This document shows positions 1-8,105 of a stretch of DNA of 20,441 nucleotides, piece after piece. Origin of the DNA: a virus; the IMG/VR virus record IMGVR_UViG_3300044609_001190, positions 1 through 20,441 of that record, one strand, 5' to 3'. The notes under the pieces were generated by a model, which ran no database searches, was not told the DNA's origin, and saw nothing but the letters and a program-made list of their open reading frames with translations. The translations under genes were made by a program, and so were the position numbers. Position 1 is the first letter of the stretch, and every line of letters begins with the position of its first letter.

Positions 1-1
1 C

Positions 2-181
2 TGGGATGCTACGAATAGCAGTGGTCAGCCTTATGCTCGTTATGTTCATGATGCGCTAAGAGGAACAAGCGTGCCATACGCAAGACCGTGGACTCAAGAC
101 ATTGCCATTCCAAGTCGGTTTGAACAAAGCATGGTAAAACGACAGCTTCTGGCCCGCATTCGCACGGTAATGGGTAAATGA
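2..181 (+). CDS. Head-tail/tail completion protein, C-terminal part (5' end outside window)
   Basis: The reading frame enters from the left edge and is open for 59 codons to a TGA at 179-181. The fragment contains the segment YARYVHDALRG followed by an ARPWTQDI stretch. That spacing of a YA-x-YVH motif and an RPW motif is what I associate with HK97 gp10-like or lambda gpZ-like minor structural proteins at the head-tail junction, which act as completion or adaptor proteins for the tail. The basic tail SMVKRQLLARIRTVMG ends the protein. The stop overlaps the next start (ATGA), so the two genes are translationally coupled. Its place just before the tail chaperones fits a neck or tail-terminator role. 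The family call is by motif memory only and the N-terminus is missing, so the exact family remains uncertain. That it is a real gene is well supported by the overlap and strand. Confidence 0.6.
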   Translation, partial: WDATNSSGQPYARYVHDALRGTSVPYARPWTQDIAIPSRFEQSMVKRQLLARIRTVMGK

Positions 182-441
182 AGATTGACTATCTATGGAG
201 TGCAGACAACACTGTTCATGCCATTAATTGCTTGGTTGATGGCGCCGCCTTAGAAGTGGGCATTCTTTGCCTTGTTTCCTGCAGGGAAACGACCATTAGA
301 ATTGGCAACGACAATCATTCAATGTTGGTTGAAGTGCCGCCAGAATTTCGTTCTTCTCATGAGCGAGTGAAGGTGTTCAACGCATTGCTTAACATTCTTG
401 ATCATGAGCAAATACAGCTTTCTGGTTCAGACCAAAACTGA
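178..441 (+). CDS. Small hypothetical protein (87 aa) between neck protein and tail chaperone
   Basis: I do not recognise this protein. The ATG overlaps the preceding stop as ATGA, the usual sign of coupled translation in this gene cluster. The product is acidic to neutral, with a hydrophobic patch in the middle (ALEVGILCLVSC) that holds two cysteines, and a C-terminal stretch rich in charged residues. There is no signal peptide or clear membrane helix. Its 3' end overlaps the following chaperone start at 404 by 38 nt in another frame, a large but tolerable overlap for phage genes. By position it sits where lambda has gpU or gpV, but it is shorter than both and I see no motif tying it to them. 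It may be a small tail-terminator-like or chaperone-accessory protein. The alternative is a chance frame, which the coupled start makes less likely. Confidence 0.6.
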   Translation: MKIDYLWSADNTVHAINCLVDGAALEVGILCLVSCRETTIRIGNDNHSMLVEVPPEFRSSHERVKVFNALLNILDHEQIQLSGSDQN

Positions 442-937
442 AGGTTATTTTGAGCTGCTGCCTGAAATTCGCCTTAAGAAATATGGCAGTTGGCTTGTTG
501 CTGAATCCATTGAACAGGAAGAAATCAGCAAGCTGCAAAGCCAGGCTACCATTCGTGCCGTTCAACTTGCCAAGCGCATTGCTGCATCGCGTGAGATTCC
601 CCTCGACGAGGCTTTCGCGCTTCTGCAAGGCGGTGGTTCCATCACCGAAGCCGAACTGCTTTCTGAGTTCACCGAAGAGACTCTGAGCATGATTACAAGC
701 GGTTCGTCGGTGGAAGCTACCAATGCTCGCATGGTCACCGCTTTCATTCGTTCTCGCGGACAGGGTCTCATTGATGGTGAATGGCAAGATCTTGGTGATT
801 GGGAAATTGAAGACACCAAAAACCTGCCGCGCAAATCCATTGCGAAAGTAGTGGAATTCATTGCTGAAGAGCAGAATGCTGAGACCCAGGAGGCTGTAGA
901 AGCAAAAAAAGCGACGAAGAGGAATGGTCCTCAGTAG
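404..937 (+). CDS. Tail assembly chaperone, short (gpG-like) form
   Basis: A 177-residue soluble, helix-rich, acidic protein directly upstream of the tape measure gene, the standard position of lambda gpG-type tail assembly chaperones that coat the tape measure during tail assembly. I chose ATG 404 (MSKYSFLVQTKTEG); a TTG at 398 is in frame but weaker. There is no convincing Shine-Dalgarno, so initiation probably relies on coupling to the overlapping upstream gene. The N-terminal half is beta-like (SFLVQ, YFELLPEIRL). It is followed by a helical segment (about residues 45-75), a short helical block SITEAELLSEFTEET, and an acidic C-terminus ending in a Lys/Ala-rich tail. The frame terminates at TAG 935-937, 24 nt after an A7 heptamer at which a fraction of ribosomes is predicted to slip to make the longer form. 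The role is inferred from position plus the frameshift arrangement, not from a recognised sequence signature. Confidence 0.8.
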   Translation: MSKYSFLVQTKTEGYFELLPEIRLKKYGSWLVAESIEQEEISKLQSQATIRAVQLAKRIAASREIPLDEAFALLQGGGSITEAELLSEFTEETLSMITSGSSVEATNARMVTAFIRSRGQGLIDGEWQDLGDWEIEDTKNLPRKSIAKVVEFIAEEQNAETQEAVEAKKATKRNGPQ

Positions 938-1377
938 CAGAAAAGCTTGAAGCGCAAGCAAGGAAACAGCTTAAGAGCCTGACAGATTGGAACGAAATCT
1001 ATTTCAGGCTCTCAGCTTCTGACTTTAAAGACGAGCGATGGAGTGCCAATAATTTTGGCCTCCAGAAGCTTGATGACGTTAAGCGTGCGCTTAAATACTT
1101 AGACAGGCATGACGTTGCAAAATACAACGTGAGCAGTGTTGCCGTTGCCAAGCTTGGCACGATGGCAGCAGGAATGATGGCGGGCAAGAAGAGCAAGGTA
1201 AAGCCTGAAGATTTCTTGCCATTTGACACGAAGCAACTTAAGAAGGAAGATGGCGTGACAGACGCTAGCTTGATTGCGCTTCAGCGTTTGATGAAGACAA
1301 GAAGGATGGACGGAAGAGTGATTGCATTGCTTGCTGACGAGCTAAAGGCTTTTGCTGGGCGCAATCAGGAACAATGA
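404..1377 (+). CDS. Tail assembly chaperone, frameshifted long (gpGT-like) form, join(404..910,910..1377)
   Basis: Reading 404-910 in frame, then slipping back one base at the A7 run and continuing from 910, gives a 324-residue fusion: 169 residues of the short chaperone plus 155 from the -1 frame, ending at TGA 1375-1377. The -1 frame is open over this whole stretch. It begins SDEEEWSSVAEKLEAQA and carries a helical T-like domain (WNEIYFRLSASDFKD, KLDDVKRALKYLDRHDV) and a basic C-terminal segment KLGTMAAGMMAGKKSKVKP. No ATG with a ribosome site exists before residue 85 of the extension, so it is not plausibly an independent gene. In lambda and many long-tailed phages a minor G-T fusion made by -1 slippage is needed to recruit the tail tube protein to the tape measure. 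The slip site, its signals and the position just before the tape measure all match. Efficiency cannot be read from sequence. Confidence 0.85.
888..932 (+). promoter_or_regulatory. Programmed -1 ribosomal frameshift signal
   Basis: Three elements are present. A Shine-Dalgarno-like AGGAGG lies at 888-893. Ten nt further on is the heptamer A AAA AAA at 904-910, exactly in X XXY YYZ phase with the codons GCA AAA AAA. After an 8-nt spacer comes a hairpin with a GAGGA/TCCTC stem (919-923 with 928-932) and an ATGG loop. This is the same three-part layout as the well-studied E. coli dnaX signal. The zero-frame stop follows at 935-937. Confidence 0.85.
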
Positions 1378-1411
1378 TTATAGAATGAAGAGAACGTAGG
1401 CATATAGGCAA

Positions 1412-4400
1412 ATGGCTCAAGACGCCGAATTGAAGCTGAAGGTAAGTCTTGACCTAGCATTTTTTAGGCAGCAATTAAGCACTGTTGGCGCTCAACTTGG
1501 CGGGCAGTCGCTACAGCTCAATATTCAGTTCAACAAGAAGAGCATTGTAGATCAATATCGCCTTCTCGATACTTACATTGGTCGTAAAACTTTTAAGGTA
1601 AAAATTGAAAGCAATACTCTTGATGTTCTCGTTGAAAAAGTAAGTACATTCAAGAAGAATCTCATTGCCTTAGGGAATGAAAAGATTAATTTGGCGGTCA
1701 ATGTAACAAGCAATGTCGACGAGACTCGGAAGAGCATCAAAGAAAAGCTTTCTTCTGTTGAAGTCAAAACACAACTTGCCGATCCCGTAAATGTTGATGA
1801 CTTCATTCGTGGCGTAGCGAAAAAAGTTGACGATCAGGTGAAGAAAAGCTATGCAGCGGGCGGCGTTCCCATTGCCACAAAGCTTGCATTGCCCGGCATT
1901 GCGGATTCGCTAAAAGCTTTGCAGAAAAATTTAAACCAAAAAGATCCACTGCGAGCAAAAGTCAGCACAACGCCGTCAATACTAAAAGCAGATGTAACCG
2001 CATTTAAAACTGCCGTCAGTGAAAAATTCAAGGACATCACCGTAAAGGTTAGAGCCGAACTTGACACCGCTACTACTGCTGCGCAAGGCGCTATTGCTGG
2101 ACCTTCTCGCACTTTCTTGCAAGAGCTGAAAGACTTAGATAAGAGCGCTCTTCAAAATATTTATGGGGCCGCTGGCAAAGATGCGTTACTGGCGTTTGAC
2201 GAAGGAATTATCAACAACAAAGCGAAAATGGTGCAAGCCTTAAGCAAGGCAGCAGAAGATGCAAGTGCTGGGTTTATTGCCGCGCTTGAAAATAAAAAGA
2301 GCGCTTTGTTTAAGGCTGCAGGCGAATACGGCGGTGCCTTGCTCAGCGGCTTGAAAAAAACCCTTAAGATACAATCTCCTTCGAGAGAGATGTTTGATAT
2401 TGGCGATGATGCGGGCAAAGGTTTTGAACTCGGCCTGCTGAAAGCAATGGAACTAGCGGAGAAATCTGCTACCAGTCAAATGCGGCGGATGTTAGACCGT
2501 CTCGCTCGAATGGCGCTCATGATGGGAGGCATGAGTGCGGCGGCAATTAACAAACAAGTTGCGCAATCAAGAGCCCTGCCCAGTGTTAATTTTCCAGCGA
2601 CTGTACCACCTAGTCAGAGCATTCCTATTGGACCATCTTCTACTGGCAGGACTCTTCCTGCTAGTCGTGCTGCCGCTGGATTGATTGGAGCTGCACAAGC
2701 TCCTGCAGGCTTACTGCCAAGCGCAACAAGACAGAGTGGACTCACTACTGGTCTTGAAGCCTTAATTCAATCACTCGTTTCCCAAAGTCGCGGGAGGGGG
2801 CCGGAAGGTCCTGGTTCCATTGTTTCCATGGAGACAGGATTTATTCCTGCGATGCGCAAACGCTTTGCAAAAGCTGCGGAACGCTATTTGTTTGGCGTTG
2901 AAACGCAAGTAATGGATTTGTTCGACGCTGCGTTGAGGCAAGTGGAATCTGCAGTTGATTTGCACATCGCAAAGATTCAAGGGCAGATTTCGCAAAGAAT
3001 GAGAAGCGCTTTTTCCGTAGTGGATCTTGGCGTGCAGGAACGACCAATGCTTCCTGGTGCCGCTACAGGACAAGAGCCTCTAATGCTGCCTTCTGCAGGC
3101 GGAACAACACCGCAAGGACAGATGCGTTTCAACGCAGTTCGCACTGGCGAAGTTATTCCTTCTACACCATTGATGCTTCCGCCCGCTGGCGGCACCACGC
3201 CTCGCAGGGAAATGCGTTTCAATGCAGTGACATCTACTGGTGGACGAGGCGGCGGTTATGTCCCTCCCGGCGGTTTCCCGGAAGAGGGCATGCTTGGCAT
3301 GCTTGGTGGGCGCCAAGGTCCAGCTACGTTTATTGGTGCTGGCAGTCAAATGGTGAAACTTAAAGCTAATTTAGATGCCACTGTTCAATCAGTAGAGCAG
3401 TTCCGCAAGTCTCAGATACCGCTAGCAGGTACCATGCAAGAGCTTGCCGGAGAATTTGGAAACGCGGCTCAGCAAGTATTGCTTTATGGAACGGCTTACA
3501 AAGCGCTTGCATTCTTTGTGGGCCTTCCTGGTCAGGCTTTGAATGCAGCAAAAAGCTTGCAAACATTTAACAACCAATTAAATGCAATCACTGGAAGCTC
3601 CGAGAATGCAGATCGGGCATTTGCTTTTGTTGATAATTTAGCTGCTCGTTTTAATGTGCCACTGGAAAGCGCTCGTCAGGGATTCGTAAAACTTTACGCT
3701 TCCATGGCTCCCGCTGGTTTTAGTAGCGGTGAAATTGAAAATCTATTCAGTGGAATTAGCAAAGCATCTGCAACTCTTGGACTCAGTTCTGATAAAGTTG
3801 ATCGCGTTACTTATGCCTTCTCTCAAATGGCCAGCAAAGGTCAATTGATGAGTGAAGAAGTTAGCGGCCAATTGGGCGACGTAATTCCAGGCGCGTTGTC
3901 AATCATGGCAGAAGCTGCTCGCATGGACATTGCCACGTTCAAGAAAGCGATGGAAGATGGCGTATTCGTTGGAGAAACTTTTAAGCAGGTAATGAGCAAT
4001 GTGCCTATTGTTTTGGAAAATCGTTTTGGGAAAGGAGCTGCTAACGCCGCGAAAACTCTTCAGGGTTCGATGAACGCTCTTGCCATTTCAACGCAAAAGT
4101 TTTATGAATCTTTTGAACCCATTATTTCTATGGGCGCAGCTTCAATTTTCCCCATCATTGCTGCTGCCATTAATGATGCAACGCAAGCAGTACAGGCATT
4201 TACTGCTGCTATGCAGGGCAATACTACTCCCGCTCAAATACTAGAAGGCAATGCTGCTCAAATTTATGGCGTATTGCAGCAATTAAGGGAAATCTTTGTA
4301 GCCGTCGCAGGAGTTATTCAAGGTATAGCTCCAACATTGATGATTGTCGGAAAAACATTTTTAACAACAGCGGAATACGTTGCAAAGCTTATTAATACAC

Positions 4401-7400
4401 CAATCGGAGGTTTCCTTGCTGATCTTGCTGTCAAAGCCGGCATTGCGCTAATCGCCGTTCAGTTGCTTACAAAAACTGGAATAGTTGGATTGATTTCGCA
4501 GTTAATTTTGCTTCAAAGAAGCACTGCGGCGGCAGGCGGAGGTCTTCTCACTTTTGCCGGGAATTTAACAAAAACAGCTACGGCTGCTAAGCTTTTCAGA
4601 CTTGCAATAACTGGACTAATTGGCGCTGGTATTTTGTTTGGAATCGAAGCTTTAGTCAATGCCATTGGCAGAATGGCTAATCGCCTGTCTGATGCAAGGA
4701 AAAATGCAATTGCTGCTCGCGATGCAATTAAGTCAATGACTGGAGCCGAACTCGGAGAGCAAATAATTGTTCAGCAAAACAAACTTCAAGCTTTAAGCAG
4801 AACTCAAAAAGCTGGAGGCAGGATAGGTTCCGAAAAAGATCGTCAAGCTTTAGAGCAAATGGGGATGAAGGTTTCGGCCACAGGCGGGACTTTTGTTGGA
4901 GGGCAGTTGATTGGCGGCAAGTATGCAGTTGACAAAAACTTGATTGAGTCTTTCCGAATTAGGGAGAAAGAGCAGCTAAAAGCAATTCAAGACCAAAGAA
5001 AATCGCTTTACGATACCACTCCTCTCCCGTTGAATGAGGTAGAGCTTGGCGCAGGGACAGGGGACGAAAAAGCAACCAAGAAAGCTCTCAATGACGCAGA
5101 GCAATTGGCGAAGCAAGAACAGCAGCGCCGCATTGAGCTTGCAAATTTTGCGAATGATATGCAAAAGATTGAATTTGACCGCGACGTACAGTTGAGTGAT
5201 GCAGCTTTTGAGCACAAGAAAAGTCTTATTGATACACTCAATGAATATGAGCTTTCTGGCCTCAATGATATACAGGCTCGCCAAGTTAAATTTGCCCAAG
5301 ACCTTAAGAAGATTCAATTGAATGCAGTTGATGCTGTCAGGAAGGCATTGCAAAAATCTCAAGAAGCGCAATTGAACGTAGTCACTGCGCAACGCACTGC
5401 ACAAGCTGCCGGAGGAGGAGGGGGTCCATCTGTGGCCGGATTCACTCCAGCCGAACTATCCACTGCGACAGCCGCAGCGAGCAGGTTTACAGGTATCGCC
5501 AATATGTGCTCGGAATCCGTAAAAGCTTTTTACAAGAGCTTGGGAATTTCGCTGCCCGGCGTGACGGCATGGGCAGATACGGTGCGCAATGCCGGTACAA
5601 CAATGAGGGATTGGTCCAAATTGGCGCCCGGCGACATTGTTGCCACTGGCAGGCCTGGGGACACTCCTCACGTTGGTGTTTATACTGGCGGACAAAATGT
5701 ATTCCACCAAAGCAGGAGCAGGGGATTGAAGGCTGGCAATTATCCAGACCTTGATTACTTTAAGCAGGGTGGATACTTTGTTCGTCCCAATGGCGGAATG
5801 AAGCAATCATCTGCTTCTTTCTCCATGGATACAAAGATGCAGAAAGAAAGCTTTGATCTGCAAAAACAGCTTGCTCAATCCACGAATCAGATTGCTTTGC
5901 AAAGTTTGGAAATCGAAAGAGCAATTCAACTAGCAAAAGAGCAAACAGCGGCAACAATTAAAGCAAATATTGACAACATTTTCCCTGTTGAGAAACAAAA
6001 GCTTGATCTTCAGTTGCAGCAAATGCGGAATAATTTAATTTTACAAGGCATGCCACAAGAGTATATTGACTACGAAGAACAGCGTGCATTGAAGACGGAA
6101 GAGGCGGCTGCAGCTTCGTCGAAGATGAAGGACGCGATTAACGAAGCAAAAGTAGAGCTAGGTAAATACAATACCGAGGCGGCTAAGGGAATAGATTTGG
6201 CGCCAGAACAAAAAGCTCGCATGAAGATCCTTGAGGATCAAATTGCAGCGAATGAAGAAGGGCTTAAAAAATTAACGGACGCCCAGCGACAATCAAACAT
6301 TGCTTCTCTTGAAAGTGCAATTGCGACGATGAAGCAAGCGGACGCTCTCAAGGCAATGGAAGAAGTGTCTGGGCGCATTGATGATGCCGTAGAAGGCGTC
6401 ACTGGCACTTACAAGAGCATGTTTAAAGAGATTGCCATGGGAGGAGATTCAGTAGAAGCACTGAAAAAAGCTCAGCAAGCGCTTGCTGATCAATTCCTAA
6501 CAATGGTCTTTGACATGGCAATGAAGCCAGTAGAGGAATCCATGAAGAACTCTCTCAGTAAAATGTTTGGCGTGCCCACTGAGAAAGAGAAGAGAGAGGA
6601 AAGCATCAAGAAGATGGAAGAGCAGCTTACGCAATTAAAGCTCATTGAAAACAATACGGCTATTGCCGCTGGTAAAGCGCCAGCATCTGGGACAGTTCCT
6701 ACGCCTGCTGCTCCCATCCCCGGTCAAACAACAGCGGCTGGGACTACTGGTGGATTCTTAACTGGCACCGCCGCGCTTCAAACCCTCCCCTTCAACGGTC
6801 AAACAAGCGGCATGCTTCAAACACTGCCTTTCAACGGTCAAACAAGCGGCATGCTTCAAACACTGCCTTTCAATGGAGAGGGCGGATTCTTGTCTTCTCT
6901 CGGAATTGATAGCGATGCACTGTCTACTTCAATAACAGACAGCGCCAATGCCTATTCTGAGCAGCTAAGCAAGGTGGACGCTTCAGTATTTGAAAGCGCA
7001 AATGCTCTTGGTACGGCCGGTACAGAATTAGGAAAAGAAGGAGCTGCTGGCAAGAAGTGGCACGAAAGTCTTGGGCAGGCAGTTGGCGGGCTCGGCATGG
7101 CTGCCGGTGCTGTCATGGGCATTGTGGCAGGCATCAATCAAATTAAAGAAGGCGGCACTTCCAACGTGCTAGGTGGTATCGGCATGATTGCTTCCATGGC
7201 TGGTAGTTTGCTTGGAAGCTTTGGAGGTCTGTTCGGCGGAGGCGGAGGAGCGAGCAGTATTGTTAAAGGCGTAGACATGCCAGTTTCTCAAATGCCGGCC
7301 GGCATGGCGTTTGCAAATGGTGGCATCGCTTTTGGTGGATTCCGTGCCTTTGCCAATGGCGGCACAGTAAGCGGCCCAACTCTGGGGCTCATCGGTGAAG

Positions 7401-7708
7401 GTAAGTACAACGAAGCCGTTGTACCGCTTCCTGACGGTCGTTCTATTCCCGTGCAGCTCGGCGGACGTTCCGCTCGCGACATGATGGGCGGCAATGCTCC
7501 AGGTATGCCTCAGGCACCTTCTCTCAGTATGAAGTTTGAAACCACTAAGATCAATGGCGTAGAATACGTTAGCCGCGAACAATTAGAGCAAGCAATGACA
7601 GAAACTCGTCGTGCTTCCATTGCAGGAGGCGCTCAACGAGGCATGTCAATGACTCTCGATAAGATTAAGCAAAGTCCCTCCACTCGCTCTAGCATTGGTA
7701 TTCGCTAA
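1412..7708 (+). CDS. Tail tape measure protein with embedded peptidoglycan peptidase domain
   Basis: At 2098 residues this is by far the longest gene next to the chaperones. Order of parts: helical and coiled-coil N-terminus (1-320); an SPSREMFDIGDDAGKG segment near 325, common in tape measures; Pro/Gly-rich linkers (390-460, 540-650); a classic tape measure domain about 715-900 (QLNAITGSS, FSQMASKGQLMSEEVSGQLG, KTLQGSMNALAIS); hydrophobic stretches about 1005-1090; coiled coil about 1210-1330; a cysteine-peptidase domain about 1345-1465 with Cys1366 (NMCSESV), His1420 (HVGVYTGG) and His1432 (FHQS), as in NlpC/P60 or CHAP enzymes; a second coiled coil to about 1650; hydrophobic Gly-rich segments about 1890-1950; and an ANGGTVSGPTLGLIGEG motif near 1981 typical of tape measure C-termini. 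It sets tail length and probably exits at infection, with the peptidase opening the cell wall. The ribosome site is weak. The stop overlaps the next ATG (TAATG). Confidence 0.95.
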   Translation: MAQDAELKLKVSLDLAFFRQQLSTVGAQLGGQSLQLNIQFNKKSIVDQYRLLDTYIGRKTFKVKIESNTLDVLVEKVSTFKKNLIALGNEKINLAVNVTSNVDETRKSIKEKLSSVEVKTQLADPVNVDDFIRGVAKKVDDQVKKSYAAGGVPIATKLALPGIADSLKALQKNLNQKDPLRAKVSTTPSILKADVTAFKTAVSEKFKDITVKVRAELDTATTAAQGAIAGPSRTFLQELKDLDKSALQNIYGAAGKDALLAFDEGIINNKAKMVQALSKAAEDASAGFIAALENKKSALFKAAGEYGGALLSGLKKTLKIQSPSREMFDIGDDAGKGFELGLLKAMELAEKSATSQMRRMLDRLARMALMMGGMSAAAINKQVAQSRALPSVNFPATVPPSQSIPIGPSSTGRTLPASRAAAGLIGAAQAPAGLLPSATRQSGLTTGLEALIQSLVSQSRGRGPEGPGSIVSMETGFIPAMRKRFAKAAERYLFGVETQVMDLFDAALRQVESAVDLHIAKIQGQISQRMRSAFSVVDLGVQERPMLPGAATGQEPLMLPSAGGTTPQGQMRFNAVRTGEVIPSTPLMLPPAGGTTPRREMRFNAVTSTGGRGGGYVPPGGFPEEGMLGMLGGRQGPATFIGAGSQMVKLKANLDATVQSVEQFRKSQIPLAGTMQELAGEFGNAAQQVLLYGTAYKALAFFVGLPGQALNAAKSLQTFNNQLNAITGSSENADRAFAFVDNLAARFNVPLESARQGFVKLYASMAPAGFSSGEIENLFSGISKASATLGLSSDKVDRVTYAFSQMASKGQLMSEEVSGQLGDVIPGALSIMAEAARMDIATFKKAMEDGVFVGETFKQVMSNVPIVLENRFGKGAANAAKTLQGSMNALAISTQKFYESFEPIISMGAASIFPIIAAAINDATQAVQAFTAAMQGNTTPAQILEGNAAQIYGVLQQLREIFVAVAGVIQGIAPTLMIVGKTFLTTAEYVAKLINTPIGGFLADLAVKAGIALIAVQLLTKTGIVGLISQLILLQRSTAAAGGGLLTFAGNLTKTATAAKLFRLAITGLIGAGILFGIEALVNAIGRMANRLSDARKNAIAARDAIKSMTGAELGEQIIVQQNKLQALSRTQKAGGRIGSEKDRQALEQMGMKVSATGGTFVGGQLIGGKYAVDKNLIESFRIREKEQLKAIQDQRKSLYDTTPLPLNEVELGAGTGDEKATKKALNDAEQLAKQEQQRRIELANFANDMQKIEFDRDVQLSDAAFEHKKSLIDTLNEYELSGLNDIQARQVKFAQDLKKIQLNAVDAVRKALQKSQEAQLNVVTAQRTAQAAGGGGGPSVAGFTPAELSTATAAASRFTGIANMCSESVKAFYKSLGISLPGVTAWADTVRNAGTTMRDWSKLAPGDIVATGRPGDTPHVGVYTGGQNVFHQSRSRGLKAGNYPDLDYFKQGGYFVRPNGGMKQSSASFSMDTKMQKESFDLQKQLAQSTNQIALQSLEIERAIQLAKEQTAATIKANIDNIFPVEKQKLDLQLQQMRNNLILQGMPQEYIDYEEQRALKTEEAAAASSKMKDAINEAKVELGKYNTEAAKGIDLAPEQKARMKILEDQIAANEEGLKKLTDAQRQSNIASLESAIATMKQADALKAMEEVSGRIDDAVEGVTGTYKSMFKEIAMGGDSVEALKKAQQALADQFLTMVFDMAMKPVEESMKNSLSKMFGVPTEKEKREESIKKMEEQLTQLKLIENNTAIAAGKAPASGTVPTPAAPIPGQTTAAGTTGGFLTGTAALQTLPFNGQTSGMLQTLPFNGQTSGMLQTLPFNGEGGFLSSLGIDSDALSTSITDSANAYSEQLSKVDASVFESANALGTAGTELGKEGAAGKKWHESLGQAVGGLGMAAGAVMGIVAGINQIKEGGTSNVLGGIGMIASMAGSLLGSFGGLFGGGGGASSIVKGVDMPVSQMPAGMAFANGGIAFGGFRAFANGGTVSGPTLGLIGEGKYNEAVVPLPDGRSIPVQLGGRSARDMMGGNAPGMPQAPSLSMKFETTKINGVEYVSREQLEQAMTETRRASIAGGAQRGMSMTLDKIKQSPSTRSSIGIR
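3077..3229 (+). repeat. Two 21-residue repeats in the tape measure linker
   Basis: Copies at 3077-3139 and 3167-3229, 90 nt apart start to start, each encode PLMLP-(S/P)-AGGTTP-xxx-MRFNAV. A shorter partial copy of the MLP part precedes them. The codons differ at several synonymous sites, so the duplication is not recent. The repeats fall in a Pro/Gly-rich linker ahead of the tape measure domain. Confidence 0.8.
6776..6873 (+). repeat. 39-nt tandem repeat (2.5 copies) in the tape measure gene
   Basis: The unit encodes LQTLPFNGQTSGM. Copy 1 is 6776-6814, copy 2 is 6815-6853, and a partial third copy is 6854-6873. Copies 2 and 3 are identical over their shared first 20 nt, and copy 1 differs by a few bases. 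This looks like a young in-frame expansion in a flexible linker after the coiled coil, at about residues 1789-1821. Confidence 0.9.
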
Positions 7709-8103
7709 TGGCAGTCTTTCCTTCTATTCGCCCCACAGGGCGTTCTTATTCTCCAGGGCAATTTCCCACTAAAACTTATCGCGGCCTTTCAGGCGCCACT
7801 GTTAAGCGAGTGTTTGGCAATCGTTCATTCGGCCATGGCATTGACTTGCAGTTTGAGAATATTTCTGACGTAAACACAAAGGCCATTCTTGATCACTACT
7901 ATGGACAGTTTGGCAACTATGCTCGCTTTACTCTCCCTGATGCTGTTTTTTCTGGCACTTCCTCTGAGCTAAAAGGCGTTCTGCAGGCTCCTACTAGCAT
8001 CCTTTGGGAATATGCCGAACCTCCGCAAGTGGAAAGCGTATTCAATGGACGAAGCACTGTTACAGTGAGACTGATTGGCGAGCTTGATTATTCTGGCGCT
8101 TGA
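7708..8103 (+). CDS. Distal/minor tail protein, gpM-like (131 aa)
   Basis: This gene directly follows the tape measure, its ATG sharing one base with the tape measure stop. The 131-residue product is a beta-rich soluble protein with no signal peptide. Features: an N-terminal FPSIRPTGRSYSPGQFPTK segment, then VKRVFGNRSFGHGIDLQFEN, a helix-like AILDHYYGQFGNYARFTLP, a W-containing strand (ILWEYAEPPQVES), and a final strand VTVRLIGELDYSG. The order (basic start, FG strand, helix with HYY, F-x-LP, W-x-Y, and a last strand ending GEL) resembles lambda gpM and Dit-type distal tail proteins, which join the tube to the tip. The similarity is of pattern and gene order rather than a signature I can name. 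It ends in tandem stops TGA TAA (8101-8106) that overlap the next start. Confidence 0.65.
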   Translation: MAVFPSIRPTGRSYSPGQFPTKTYRGLSGATVKRVFGNRSFGHGIDLQFENISDVNTKAILDHYYGQFGNYARFTLPDAVFSGTSSELKGVLQAPTSILWEYAEPPQVESVFNGRSTVTVRLIGELDYSGA

Positions 8104-8105
8104 TA

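Noticed and set aside
389-961. 190-codon open frame on the - strand across the chaperone gene
   Set aside because: It is fully antisense to a well-supported gene with no ribosome site or independent context, in a region where all other genes are on the + strand.
1129-1377. Independent small gene starting at GTG 1129
   Set aside because: It is only the end of the -1 frame that is open from the slippery site at 904-910. There is no ribosome site and the frame upstream of the GTG is also open, so it is best read as the C-terminus of the frameshift product.
2354-2360. A7 run in the tape measure gene as a second frameshift site
   Set aside because: The run is not in X XXY YYZ phase (codons are TTG AAA AAA ACC) and there is no adjacent gene frame to join.
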